A stretch of DNA of 36,961 nucleotides from Peptoniphilaceae bacterium. GTDB taxonomy: Bacteria > Bacillota > Clostridia > Tissierellales > Peptoniphilaceae. The notes under the pieces are model-generated. The model had not been told where the DNA came from and did no database searches. It saw only the letters and a program-made list of their open reading frames with translations. Location: positions 1 to 36,961 of the forward strand of contig JASLJE010000015.1 of NCBI GenBank assembly GCA_030152565.1, written 5' to 3'. Below are positions 23,491 through 31,267 of this stretch, one piece after another (the stretch's first letter is position 1; each line of letters starts with the position of its first letter). The translations under genes and the position numbers were made by a program.

Positions 23491-23520
23491 TTGTCTTTAT
23501 TTTATTCTATCATGTATAAT
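23491..23520 (+). promoter_or_regulatory. Promoter of the CDF transporter gene
   Basis: TTGTCT (23491-23496) and TATAAT (23515-23520) are separated by 18 bases, 29 bases before the TTG start. It lies in the short divergent region shared with mgtC. Confidence 0.7.
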
Positions 23521-23549
23521 ATAGAAAAGTATAAAAAAGGAGTGATTGA

Positions 23550-24422
23550 TTGGATACAAGTAAGCTAAAAAAAGCCAACAAGGCCATTAGGGCCTCTATA
23601 ATTTTAAATATTTTACTGACTATTTTTAAAATTTTCGCAGGCTTTATGGGTAAGTCAAGCGCCATGATAGCTGATGGATTTCATACCCTATCAGACATTG
23701 TTTCTTCTATTGTAGTTTTCTTTGGGCTAAAAGTAGCCTCTAAGAAGGCGGATAAAAAACATCCTTATGGACATGAAAGATATGAGTTGATTTTTTCTAA
23801 AATCCTAAGCAGTCTTTTAATTATTACTGGTTTTATCATAGGCTATGAAGCTTTTTCCAGCCTATCCAGTGGAGACTATAGTAAACCTGGATCCATAGCC
23901 CTTATAGCCGCCCTCCTATCTATTATAGTTAAGGAAATAATGTTTAGATTCACCATAAGGACAGCCAAGGAAATTAACTCTCTTTCCCTGGAAGCAGATG
24001 CCTGGCATCACAGGTCTGATGTCTATTCATCTATAGCAACCTTTCTAGGCATAGTAGGAGCCAGACTAGGCTATCCTATTCTAGACCCAATCCTAGCCCT
24101 TATTGTGGCAGGTCTTATTGTAAAGGTAGGAATAGATATTTATATGGAGTCTATTAGTGGACTTGTTGATGAAGCTGCAGACAAGGAAATGATAGAAAAT
24201 GTCAAGGACTGTGTAAATTCTATAAGTGAAATAAAGGAATTTAAAGACCTAAAAACTAGAAAGTTTGGCAGCAAGGTCTATGTGGATATAGATATTATGG
24301 TAAGGGCTGATATGACAGTAAAAGAAGGTCATGACATAGCCAAGAAACTTCATGACAAGGTGGAAGAAAAATATTCGGACGTTAAACATATAATGGTTCA
24401 TGTAGAGCCTTATGAAGAATAG
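23550..24422 (+). CDS. Cation diffusion facilitator (CDF) family divalent metal exporter
   Basis: This 290-residue CDF protein has six transmembrane helices and a cytoplasmic C-terminal domain. Metal-site residues are visible in helix II (Asp42, His45, Asp49 in ADGFHTLSDI) and helix V (His153, Asp157 in WHHRSDV). The Asp/His-Asp sets allow zinc, iron or manganese transport; the metal cannot be fixed from sequence. The C-terminal KHIMVHVEP is the usual end of the dimerisation domain. The start is TTG, supported by AAAAGGAG. It is followed directly by a hairpin terminator. Confidence 0.92.
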   Translation: MDTSKLKKANKAIRASIILNILLTIFKIFAGFMGKSSAMIADGFHTLSDIVSSIVVFFGLKVASKKADKKHPYGHERYELIFSKILSSLLIITGFIIGYEAFSSLSSGDYSKPGSIALIAALLSIIVKEIMFRFTIRTAKEINSLSLEADAWHHRSDVYSSIATFLGIVGARLGYPILDPILALIVAGLIVKVGIDIYMESISGLVDEAADKEMIENVKDCVNSISEIKEFKDLKTRKFGSKVYVDIDIMVRADMTVKEGHDIAKKLHDKVEEKYSDVKHIMVHVEPYEE

Positions 24423-24450
24423 GATAATCATTTTTTGATTATCCTATTTT
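24421..24450 (+). terminator. Intrinsic terminator between the converging CDF and oxidoreductase genes
   Basis: AGGATAATCA (24421-24430) and TGATTATCCT (24436-24445) form a perfect 10 bp stem with a T-rich loop, then ATTTTCATCTTATTTT. It overlaps the CDF stop codon; on the minus strand the stem is symmetrical but the T-tract is weak. Confidence 0.85.
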
Positions 24451-24463
24451 CATCTTATTTTCT

Positions 24464-25588
24464 TTAGTCTAGTTCATCCAGGCTAACCTTTCTATTTTCT
24501 CTTAGGGATATGGTCAAGGCGTCAGCTGTCTTTATTACAGACCTGGCTGCCCTACCATTTAAAAGTGGTTCAAATTCCTCACTTACTTGTCCACCTAAGA
24601 CTATGTCATTAAAGTAGGCCATTTCATTTTCCATAATAGTCCATAACCAGGCTGGAACCTTACTTCCTGGTCTACCATACATTACGGCTCCATCTACTTT
24701 TAAGCCGTCAACCTTTATTCCCCCATAAATAGCCCTTCTTTCAGCATCTTCTTCTGGACTTTCATGTAAAAGATAGGTGGTTTCCTTACCATCCTCATCC
24801 CTATATATCATTTGGGCTTCCTTCATATCCAACTTTATTGCCCCCTTGGTTCCTTGGATTAGAACATAGTGTTCAGGCCATCTAAAGGCTGAACCATACT
24901 CTAAAGTGGCAAACTTATTGTCAGCAAACTCTAGTCCTATTAAAAGTAGGTCATCTTCGTCTCCAAAGCCTTCCCCTCTATGGGCTACATTTCCTCCCAA
25001 CATGGTAACAGTCTTAGGATCTCCCATAATAAATTGAAGACAATCTAATTCATGTATGTGGTGGTAAAGATGTCCTCCTGATTTAGACCTGATTTTTTTC
25101 CAGCTAAGCTCGTCGGATTTTTCTTCCCAACCATTTCTCTTGGCCTGGCAATATAAAACATCTCCAAGCTTACCTTGTCCAATCATCTCCTTGGCATGCC
25201 TAACTCCCCTAAAGAAGTTCATAACATGACCTGCCATAAAAATTACCCCATGGTCCTCACAGGCCTGAACCATTTGGTCACAATCCTCATAGGAAAGAGC
25301 TATTGGTTTTTCACAAAACACGTGAATATTATTTTCTGCGGCTCTGACTACAGGTTCCCTATGTAGATAGTTTGGTGAAGCAACTATAACAGCATCAATA
25401 TCTCCTCTAGAATAAAGTTCTTCTAGAGTATTTTCATTTGAACAGTCTAGCTCTTCCGCTATACTGGCTCCATTTATAGGATCATAGACAGCTATAACCT
25501 CGGCCTGGTCCATCTTATTAACAATTCTTGCCAGTTCTGCCCCAAAATACCCTACTCCTACTACACCATACTTAACTATTTTTTTCAT
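24464..25588 (-). CDS. Gfo/Idh/MocA family NAD(P)-dependent oxidoreductase
   Basis: The N-terminal Rossmann fold starts YGVVGVGYFGAELA (Gly-x-Gly-x-x-Gly), and EKPIAL at about residues 93-98 carries the conserved Glu-Lys-Pro whose lysine is catalytic. GGHLYHHIHELDCLQF provides the active-site His-x-x-x-Asp pattern. At 374 aa it is full length. The family oxidises or reduces sugars and inositols; the substrate is unknown here. Its start lies 17 bases inside the YhcH-family gene, with AGGAGGTC just upstream, so the two are coupled. That partner suggests a sugar-related role. Confidence 0.92.
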   Translation of the reverse strand: MKKIVKYGVVGVGYFGAELARIVNKMDQAEVIAVYDPINGASIAEELDCSNENTLEELYSRGDIDAVIVASPNYLHREPVVRAAENNIHVFCEKPIALSYEDCDQMVQACEDHGVIFMAGHVMNFFRGVRHAKEMIGQGKLGDVLYCQAKRNGWEEKSDELSWKKIRSKSGGHLYHHIHELDCLQFIMGDPKTVTMLGGNVAHRGEGFGDEDDLLLIGLEFADNKFATLEYGSAFRWPEHYVLIQGTKGAIKLDMKEAQMIYRDEDGKETTYLLHESPEEDAERRAIYGGIKVDGLKVDGAVMYGRPGSKVPAWLWTIMENEMAYFNDIVLGGQVSEEFEPLLNGRAARSVIKTADALTISLRENRKVSLDELD

Positions 25589-26030
25589 TTTGACCTCCTA
25601 CAGGTAATTTATATACTATTTTTTTTACATAATTGCCAGCAGGACTACTTATGCCCAGCTTATGGGCTTCATCTATAAAGGTTATTAAAAAATAACCAGA
25701 CTTTAGACTGCCCCTTACTAAATCTTTTTCACAATCCCCAAAATATACATCCTCTTCATAGTTTTTAGGACTAGGATTAAGTAAATCTTCACTTTTACAA
25801 AGTTCAAAATCTTCCTTACCCTCTAAAACAAGGTGAAAATCATAAAATTTAAGGTGGTTTTCCAACCTTTTATCTCCACTTTCTAGACAGTTAAAATCAA
25901 AAATATTTTTTCCTATCCTAGAATCCTTCATTTCTCCTTCCAGATTATTTTTAATGTCATCTATAACCTGGTCTAAATCCCTACCTAGTCCCCTATACCT
26001 ATCTAAATTTTCTATCTTATCGTATATCAT
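25572..26030 (-). CDS. YhcH/YjgK/YiaL (DUF386) family protein
   Basis: This 152-residue protein has the cupin-like pattern of the YhcH/YjgK/YiaL family: MIYDKIENLDRYRGL at the N-terminus, FHLVLEGKEDFELC, and a metal-site-like GYFLITFIDEAHKLGI near the end, where the last His corresponds to the conserved histidine. Members are sugar anomerases or are linked to sialic acid and beta-galactosidase operons. The identification is from pattern and gene context. AGGAGGAAAG precedes its ATG and its end overlaps the oxidoreductase gene. Confidence 0.75.
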   Translation of the reverse strand: MIYDKIENLDRYRGLGRDLDQVIDDIKNNLEGEMKDSRIGKNIFDFNCLESGDKRLENHLKFYDFHLVLEGKEDFELCKSEDLLNPSPKNYEEDVYFGDCEKDLVRGSLKSGYFLITFIDEAHKLGISSPAGNYVKKIVYKLPVGGQNEKNS

Positions 26031-26063
26031 TTCTTTCCTCCTGGATTCATTCTCCTTATATGT

Positions 26064-26093
26064 AAAAAAATATGGAGTATCTCTCCATATTTT
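26064..26093 (-). terminator. Terminator after the XRE regulator gene
   Basis: AATATGGAG (26069-26077) pairs with CTCCATATT (26083-26091) across a five-base loop; on the minus strand it is followed by a run of seven T residues. Confidence 0.9.
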
Positions 26094-26125
26094 AGCACAC
26101 TTTTATCTTTTTTGAAAACGTAGTC

Positions 26126-26707
26126 CTAGTTTATTTTGTATTTTTCTAGTCCCATGCTGGTGGAATAGGCATAGAGGTCAGCCCTTTTGATATAGGGAAG
26201 GAAAAGCTTATTTTCTCCTTCTGGATAAAGTCTTTTTATCAGACTTATATCGTCCTTGACCAGGGCAATAAAAAGAATATAATTATCTTTTTCCATGGGA
26301 TGGTCCAGGTAAATATTGACTTCCTGGCCTATCTTCTCATAAGTAAGACTAATCTTTTTTCCAGACAAGCCTTCTTTTTCTAAGTGCTTGGAGCAACAGA
26401 TAGGGTCCAAATGAGAGCTGGAAAAAACAATATTTTTACAGTGGGGACAAATATAGAAGTGGGCCCTGGATAGCTTGCCTATATCCTCTTCCTTTTTTTC
26501 CAGCTTCCCCTCCATAATACTTTTAATATCTGTGCCTAAGATTTCAGATAGATCTGCCCAAGAACTAGAATCTGGACAGCCTCTTCCCGTCTCCCACTTG
26601 GATATGGTCTTGGGTGATAGGTTTAGTTTCTCAGCCAATTGGGCCTGGCTTAGATTTTTTTCCAACCTTAGCTTTCTTATTAATCTTCCTATTTTTAAAG
26701 CATTCAT
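26126..26707 (-). CDS. XRE-family transcriptional regulator with a C-terminal cysteine cluster
   Basis: Residues 6-62 form a standard XRE helix-turn-helix (IRKLRLEKNLSQAQLAEKLN, then SPKTISKWETGRGCPD). After a short charged linker, residues 84-105 read YICPHCKNIVFSSS and ICC, giving Cys87, Cys90, Cys104 and Cys105, a likely Zn or Fe site of the rubredoxin/desulforedoxin kind. The remaining ~85 residues are not recognised. It may sense metal or redox state. The start overlaps the upstream gene's stop (TAATG) and has no clear Shine-Dalgarno, so it depends on coupling to that gene. Confidence 0.85.
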   Translation of the reverse strand: MNALKIGRLIRKLRLEKNLSQAQLAEKLNLSPKTISKWETGRGCPDSSSWADLSEILGTDIKSIMEGKLEKKEEDIGKLSRAHFYICPHCKNIVFSSSHLDPICCSKHLEKEGLSGKKISLTYEKIGQEVNIYLDHPMEKDNYILFIALVKDDISLIKRLYPEGENKLFLPYIKRADLYAYSTSMGLEKYKIN

Positions 26708-27156
26708 TAATAAATTAAATCATCCAAGATATAGTTTAAAGCTCTTATCCTATCTCCCAAAAGCTCTCCCATATCCTTGATAGCCAAATCAAATTTTAAG
26801 ACATCTTCCTCTAAATTTTCATTGTCCCAGTCAAATTCAAGAGGAATATAAGCTCCTTGAACCCCAATTTTGTCTATATATTCTCTTTTGTCTATTAACT
26901 TATCATGCCTATAGGCATCTTGAAAATATCTTAGGCTGGAAGCTAAAATTAACATGTCATCTATAATTTGATGGATGGCTATCTCCTTGTCTAAAACCAA
27001 GTCTCCTTCTTCTTCTACCCAGTATTGAAGGCCTATTTCCATGGCCTGGTTCTCTTCTTTTATAGCCTTACCTAGGGTTATTTTTTCTATTTTAGACTGA
27101 TTGTTTCTTCCGTCTAACTTCTTGTAGTCCTTAATGTTTATTATATTATCTTTCAT
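26707..27156 (-). CDS. Hypothetical protein resembling DUF6530
   Basis: This acidic, helical 149-residue protein has no transmembrane segment. IHQIIDDMLILASSLRYFQDAYRHDKL, read as IHQIIDDMLILASS and RYFQDAYRHDKL, and IGVQGAYIPLEF resemble what is remembered of the DUF6530 family, whose function is unknown. It precedes and overlaps the XRE regulator by one base and shares its terminator, so the regulator and this protein form one unit. GGGAGGTAG precedes the ATG. Confidence 0.6.
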   Translation of the reverse strand: MKDNIINIKDYKKLDGRNNQSKIEKITLGKAIKEENQAMEIGLQYWVEEEGDLVLDKEIAIHQIIDDMLILASSLRYFQDAYRHDKLIDKREYIDKIGVQGAYIPLEFDWDNENLEEDVLKFDLAIKDMGELLGDRIRALNYILDDLIY

Positions 27157-27217
27157 ATCTACCTCCCTTTTTATTATAGTTTATCCTGACCCTACTAACT
27201 ACCTACTATCCGTAGAC

Positions 27218-27245
27218 ATAAAAATACTCCCTGGGTAGGGAGTAT
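27218..27245 (-). terminator. Terminator after the aldehyde dehydrogenase gene
   Basis: ATACTCCCT (27224-27232) pairs perfectly with AGGGAGTAT (27237-27245) around a four-base loop, and the minus strand continues TTTTATG. Confidence 0.9.
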
Positions 27246-27253
27246 ATCCTAGT

Positions 27254-28660
27254 CTATAAATAAACAGTTTTCACTTCTAAAAATTCATCAAAACCATAGT
27301 TTCCACCTTCTCTACCTAGGCCTGAGTGTTTATAGCCTCCAAAAGGTGCCCTAAAGGTTCTTTTATTATCATTTACTATAACCATACCTGTCTTCATTCT
27401 TCTTGCCACATAGGCACATTCATCTTCAGGTCCAAAGACAGCTCCTGATAGACCATAGTCTATATCATTGGCTATTTCTATTGCCTCATCTATACTATCA
27501 TAGGCTATTATTGACAAGACAGGCCCGAAAATTTCTTCCTGGGCTATGGTCATCTTATTGTCCACATCTGTAAATACTGTAGGTCCTACATAGAAACCCT
27601 TACCTGTTTTTACAGGTATCTCTCCAACTAAAAGTCTAGCTCCTTCATCCAGTCCCTTTTCTATATAGTATCTAACCTTGTCAAATTGCTTTTGAGACAC
27701 TAGTGGTCCAATAATAGTAGCTTCATCCCTAGGATCTCCAAACTTATATTCCTTGGTCAACTCTATTATTTTTTCTTCCACTTCTTTTTTTATAGACCTG
27801 GGAACTAAAAGTCTAGTTAAGGCACTACAGGTTTGACCTGTATTGTTGTAAACAGTATCTAGGGTTACCTTACCAGCTATATCCAAGTTGGCGTCTTCTA
27901 AGACTATGGCAGCTGATTTACCACCTAATTCTAGGGCTACTTTTTTTACATCCCCTATGGCTAATTTACCTACTTCTGTTCCTCCCTTGGTTGAACCTGT
28001 AAAGGAAACCATATCCACATCTTCACTGCTGGCCAAAACATCTCCAACCTCTGCTCCAACTCCAGCTACCAGGTTAAATACGCCCTTAGGAAGGCCTGAC
28101 TGGTCTATTATATTGGCTAAATCATAGGCTATAAGTGGTGTTTGTTGGCTAGGCTTTAAAACCACTGTATTTCCAGCTAAAATTGCTGGAATTATTTTCT
28201 TACTTATTTGACCAAAAGGATAGTTCCATGGAGTTATGCAGGCTACTACTCCTACAGGCTCCCTATAAACCTTATAGCCATCATAGTTTTCTATAAATTC
28301 ATAGTCTCTTGCCAGGCTAATAAAATGATCTATTTCATAAATGTATCCTTTTAAGTGACCGTTTTTAGCAAACTTTAAACCACATCCCAGTTCACTTACT
28401 ATTGTCTTAGCTAAATCATCCATGTTTTCTATTAAAAGATCTCTTATTTTTTCTACATAGGCTATTCTTTCCTTAACATCTGTATACTGCCAAGTCTCAA
28501 AGGCATTTTTAGCTGCTTCTATAGCTAGCTTAGTATCTTTTTCATTAGACCTTACAACACTAGCTATAAGTTCTTCACTGGCAGGGTTAATAACCTCAAT
28601 AGTTTTTTTTGAATCTGGTTTAATCCAGGCTCCATCAATATAAATCTTATCGTAGTTCAT
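27254..28660 (-). CDS. NAD(P)-dependent aldehyde dehydrogenase
   Basis: This 468-residue aldehyde dehydrogenase has all the catalytic parts: Asn146 in TPWNYPF, Lys169 in VVLKPSQ, the cofactor loop SFTGSTKGG, general base Glu244 in ALELGGKS and nucleophile Cys278 in NTGQTCS. The C-terminal GFDEFLEVKTVYL is typical. Substrate specificity is not evident; it groups by eye with broad-range or betaine-type enzymes. It begins 8 bases after the DUF4177 gene, with AGGAGG before its ATG, and is the last gene of a DUF503-DUF4177-ALDH unit. Confidence 0.93.
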   Translation of the reverse strand: MNYDKIYIDGAWIKPDSKKTIEVINPASEELIASVVRSNEKDTKLAIEAAKNAFETWQYTDVKERIAYVEKIRDLLIENMDDLAKTIVSELGCGLKFAKNGHLKGYIYEIDHFISLARDYEFIENYDGYKVYREPVGVVACITPWNYPFGQISKKIIPAILAGNTVVLKPSQQTPLIAYDLANIIDQSGLPKGVFNLVAGVGAEVGDVLASSEDVDMVSFTGSTKGGTEVGKLAIGDVKKVALELGGKSAAIVLEDANLDIAGKVTLDTVYNNTGQTCSALTRLLVPRSIKKEVEEKIIELTKEYKFGDPRDEATIIGPLVSQKQFDKVRYYIEKGLDEGARLLVGEIPVKTGKGFYVGPTVFTDVDNKMTIAQEEIFGPVLSIIAYDSIDEAIEIANDIDYGLSGAVFGPEDECAYVARRMKTGMVIVNDNKRTFRAPFGGYKHSGLGREGGNYGFDEFLEVKTVYL

Positions 28661-28668
28661 ATAACCTC

Positions 28669-29448
28669 CTATAAATCAATATATTTTTCTATAAAACTTT
28701 CTACCTCTCTAGTCTTTTTCCATTCTTCAACAGCTGATGGGTCTAGGGCCAAAAGATATCTTTGGTCTTTAGCATTTTCCAGTAAAATATACTCTCCATC
28801 TTCACTGCCCTGACCAGCCCTATATACCTTATAGTCTAGGGACTCATAATGGTCCTTAAGGCTCTTATAGAGCTCTTCCCTATCTTCTATATAGGCCTTG
28901 GCCTCTTCATTGGGGATTACATAGGCATCCACCTGGGTGGCATCATCGACAAAGCGCCTATTTTCACAACTATTATCATCAAAAGAATGGATAGGATTCC
29001 AAATAAAATCTATGGTGTTTTCGCTGGGAACAAACATATGCCTGCTTAGGATATAGATATAACCCCTATATTCAACTTCATAGTAGTCTGGTATATCCTC
29101 ATAGTTCATATAGTAGTTAACATACTCATAACCGTCAAAAACATCCCTATCTATCTTTAAAAAGCTTATTTTAGATAAGAAATCCTTAACAGAATCTTCA
29201 CTGTTGAAAATCCCTATTTTATGATGTCTTTCTTCTCCCCATACTTCTAATAAGTACTTGGGTTCACAGTTAATTTTCCTCTCAAAAATCAAGTCGTATT
29301 GCTTTACCTGACCATAGCCACCAAAGGAACAGGCTATGGCATCTATAAAGCGCCAACCATCCTTAGCATTTCTAATAATAAGCTCCTCTATGTTACCATT
29401 TTCTAACATGCTCTTATTATTTCCCTTTACTACCTTATATTCAAACAT
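28669..29448 (-). CDS. Hypothetical protein with an N-terminal DUF4177-like domain
   Basis: Residues 1-55 (MFEYKVVKG, IEELIIRNAKDGWRFIDAI, DLIFERK) match the small DUF4177 domain. The remaining ~200 residues are acidic and tyrosine-rich, with no signal peptide, membrane helix or recognised motif. It lies between DUF503 and aldehyde dehydrogenase genes with gaps of 7 and 8 bases, so it is cotranscribed with both. No function can be assigned. Confidence 0.7.
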   Translation of the reverse strand: MFEYKVVKGNNKSMLENGNIEELIIRNAKDGWRFIDAIACSFGGYGQVKQYDLIFERKINCEPKYLLEVWGEERHHKIGIFNSEDSVKDFLSKISFLKIDRDVFDGYEYVNYYMNYEDIPDYYEVEYRGYIYILSRHMFVPSENTIDFIWNPIHSFDDNSCENRRFVDDATQVDAYVIPNEEAKAYIEDREELYKSLKDHYESLDYKVYRAGQGSEDGEYILLENAKDQRYLLALDPSAVEEWKKTREVESFIEKYIDL

Positions 29449-29455
29449 AATAACC

Positions 29456-29737
29456 TCATCTATCTTCCCTGACTATATCAAGTATTTCTACCTGGTAGTT
29501 ATCGTATATAAAATCTATAATCTTGTCTAAATTTTGCTCCAAATATACCTTGTCATTACCAACCATGGCTATACCTAGACTGGATCTTCTATGAAGGTCT
29601 AGATTTTCTAGTTCGCTTATTGAAACATTAAACTTATTTTTAATCTTCTGCCTTATGCTCTTAATTACCTTTCTCTTATCCTTGAGCGAATTGGCATGGG
29701 GTATATGTATATCAATTATCATTGCCTTAATTAACAT
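29456..29737 (-). CDS. DUF503 (YlxP-like) domain protein
   Basis: This 93-residue protein has the DUF503 pattern: an N-terminal strand, then HANSLKDKRKVIKSIRQKIKN split as HANSLKDKRKV and IRQKIKNKFNVSISEL, and a central LGIAMVGND. YlxP-like proteins are small ferredoxin-fold proteins often encoded near infB and rbfA; here the context is different. It heads a three-gene unit with the DUF4177 protein and aldehyde dehydrogenase. AAGGAGGAT precedes the start. Confidence 0.85.
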   Translation of the reverse strand: MLIKAMIIDIHIPHANSLKDKRKVIKSIRQKIKNKFNVSISELENLDLHRRSSLGIAMVGNDKVYLEQNLDKIIDFIYDNYQVEILDIVREDR

Positions 29738-29763
29738 AGAATCCTCCTTAGCTATTAATACCC

Positions 29764-29789
29764 AAAAAAAAGAAGAGCAAGCTCTTCTT
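29764..29789 (-). terminator. Terminator after the FakA-middle-domain gene
   Basis: AAGAAGAGC (29770-29778) pairs with GCTCTTCTT (29781-29789) with a minimal AA loop, which in practice opens to four bases; the minus strand continues with TTTTTT. It overlaps the stop codon of the preceding gene. Confidence 0.85.
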
Positions 29790-30039
29790 ATCCTTTTAGT
29801 CCCTTGGACTGTCTTTCCATGTCCTCAACTACAATATCAAATATTTCTCCTAAACTTGAGCAGTATTCTAAAACTTCCCAAGGCTTATTAGTGTGAAAAT
29901 GTATTTTTATCAAGTCTTCATCACCTACTGCTAAAAGACAGTCACCTGCCAAATTATCGGTAAAATACTTGTTTATTTCTTCTTCGCTCAGGTCATGGCC
30001 CTCAATTAATAATTGTGTATCATATCTAAATTCTAACAT
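29788..30039 (-). CDS. Stand-alone domain resembling the middle region of FakA/YloV (Dak-fusion) proteins
   Basis: This 83-residue protein resembles the central segment of fatty-acid kinase FakA: FRYDTQLLIEG at the start, GDCLLAVGDEDLIKIHFHTN in the middle (the family has GDSLVVVGDDDLVKVHVHT) and WEVLEYCSSLGEIFDIVVEDM. The Dak2 kinase domain and the C-terminal EDD domain of FakA are absent. It is complete with its own start, AAGGGGGATAAT-ATG, and terminator, so it is not simply a fragment left by a frameshift in the window. The frame opens to 30069, but the ATG at 30039 has the ribosome binding site. Confidence 0.72.
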   Translation of the reverse strand: MLEFRYDTQLLIEGHDLSEEEINKYFTDNLAGDCLLAVGDEDLIKIHFHTNKPWEVLEYCSSLGEIFDIVVEDMERQSKGLKG

Positions 30040-30098
30040 ATTATCCCCCTTTATTTTATAATAACACATTTACCCGCTTATTAGTACCACATATTATC

Positions 30099-30127
30099 TT
30101 GACTATTTTCCCATCTTTATCTATAAT
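30099..30127 (+). promoter_or_regulatory. Sigma-A promoter of the DUF2871 gene
   Basis: TTGACT (30099-30104) and a perfect TATAAT (30122-30127) are 17 bases apart, 41 bases before the start codon. The -10 box runs into the palindrome described next. Confidence 0.88.
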
Positions 30128-30157
30128 GAACATAGTTCACTGAACTACGTTCATTAT
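30123..30157 (+). promoter_or_regulatory. Operator-like palindrome overlapping the promoter
   Basis: ATAATGAACATAGTTCA (30123-30139) and TGAACTACGTTCATTAT (30141-30157) are inverted copies around a single central base, with only one mismatched pair in 17. It begins inside the -10 box and covers the transcription start, the place where TetR-type repressors usually bind. No run of T follows, which argues against a terminator. Confidence 0.72.
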
Positions 30158-30168
30158 TAGGAGGGAAT

Positions 30169-30585
30169 ATGAAAAAAACACTAAAAAGATCAACAATTTA
30201 CACTATTGTAGCCATGGCGGCTGGAGTTTTTTACAGGGAGTTTACCAAGTTTAATAATTTTACTGACTACTCCATGCTAAGAGTAATCCACCCCCATCTT
30301 TTCGCCCTGGGAGCTGGCTTTACACTTTTAGTAGGCCTGGTTCTTTTTAATCTTAAGAAGGATGAAAAAGACCTGGGTAAAAAATGGCCAATCTACCATC
30401 TAGGCTTGGCAGCTACAAGTTTTATGATGTTGGTAAGAGGAATTATCCAGGTAAAAGATATCGCCCTAAGTGGTGGACTTGATTCAGCTATTTCAGGAAT
30501 TGCTGGAATCTTTCACATTATTTTAGGCGTGACCATGGTTATGATTATGAGAGACTTAAGTAAAATGGCACCAGACAGAAAATAG
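30169..30585 (+). CDS. DUF2871 membrane protein
   Basis: This 138-residue protein has four hydrophobic helices: one near the N-terminus, one after IHPHLFALG, one around LGLAATSFMMLVRG, and one at IAGIFHIILGVTMVMI. The HPHLFALG and YREFTKFNNF segments fit the DUF2871 family, small membrane proteins that tend to be paired with TetR regulators. The function is unknown. AGGAGGGAA precedes the ATG. Its promoter is overlapped by a long palindrome, which suggests a repressor encoded outside this window. Confidence 0.85.
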   Translation: MKKTLKRSTIYTIVAMAAGVFYREFTKFNNFTDYSMLRVIHPHLFALGAGFTLLVGLVLFNLKKDEKDLGKKWPIYHLGLAATSFMMLVRGIIQVKDIALSGGLDSAISGIAGIFHIILGVTMVMIMRDLSKMAPDRK

Positions 30586-30603
30586 GCTAAGGCCTATTTT
30601 TTT
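30581..30603 (+). terminator. Terminator after the DUF2871 gene
   Basis: AATAGGC (30581-30587) pairs with GCCTATT (30592-30598) across TAAG, followed by TTTTT. It overlaps the stop codon. Confidence 0.87.
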
Positions 30604-30650
30604 GTTTACCCAATTTAGAATCAGGGTAGGATAATATAGGAGGAGATTTT

Positions 30651-31181
30651 ATGAAAAACATTAAAACAGCTCGAATTTTATCTTTGATTTTAGGAATTTT
30701 ATTAATTGTAGCAGGCTTTCTTGCCCTAATAAACCCTATAGATACCAGTCTTGCCCTAATAAGCTGGGTGGGGATTCTTTTACTTATAACAGGTCTTATT
30801 AGGACCATAAGATATTTTACCAACGATCTATTTAGGTCTGGGGTTTTCCTAGTAGGAGCTATTTTAGATATTATTTTAGGCATTTATATGGTTGGAAATA
30901 ATGTAACCAGTCTTAAGGCCCTTACCATGGTTATAGGTTTTTGGGAATTATTTGGAGGTATAGCATCCATTGCTGCCTCTATAGACTTTAAAAGATTTTC
31001 CGTCCAAAGATGGTGGATGGGACTTATATCAGGGGCCTTGTCTATTGTTTTTGGCTATATGTTAATAACAGACCTACACTTGGGACTAGTCTATATATCA
31101 GTCCTTCTAGCCCTACACTTATTTATGAATGGACTTGTTTATATTTCAACATCCCTAGCCTTAAAAAATTATTTTAAGTAA
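30651..31181 (+). CDS. HdeD/DUF308 family membrane protein
   Basis: This 176-residue protein has about six transmembrane helices arranged as repeated hairpins, with the DUF308 feel of SLILGILLIVAGFLALINP, then LVGAILDIILGIYMV and LISGALSIVFGYMLI. HdeD-type proteins have been linked to acid stress in enterobacteria, but in Bacillota the role is unknown. TAGGAGGAG precedes the ATG. It is flanked on both sides by terminators, so it is probably monocistronic. Confidence 0.85.
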   Translation: MKNIKTARILSLILGILLIVAGFLALINPIDTSLALISWVGILLLITGLIRTIRYFTNDLFRSGVFLVGAILDIILGIYMVGNNVTSLKALTMVIGFWELFGGIASIAASIDFKRFSVQRWWMGLISGALSIVFGYMLITDLHLGLVYISVLLALHLFMNGLVYISTSLALKNYFK

Positions 31182-31194
31182 ATATCTATTTAAA

Positions 31195-31234
31195 TAAAAA
31201 ACTCCCAAACTATTCACTTGGTTTGGGAGTTTTA
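31195..31234 (+). terminator. Bidirectional terminator between converging genes
   Basis: AACTCCCAAAC (31200-31210) and GTTTGGGAGTT (31221-31231) form a perfect 11 bp stem with a ten-base loop. TTTT follows on the plus strand and TTTTTTATTT on the minus strand, so it serves both the DUF308 gene and the membrane protein that ends at 31268. Confidence 0.92.
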
Positions 31235-31267
31235 ACTTCTCTAATAAGCTTACTCTTATTTGATTTC

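Noticed and set aside
30123..30157. The palindrome as an intrinsic terminator
   Set aside because: No T-run follows on either strand, and it overlaps a good promoter of the gene just downstream; an operator explains it better.
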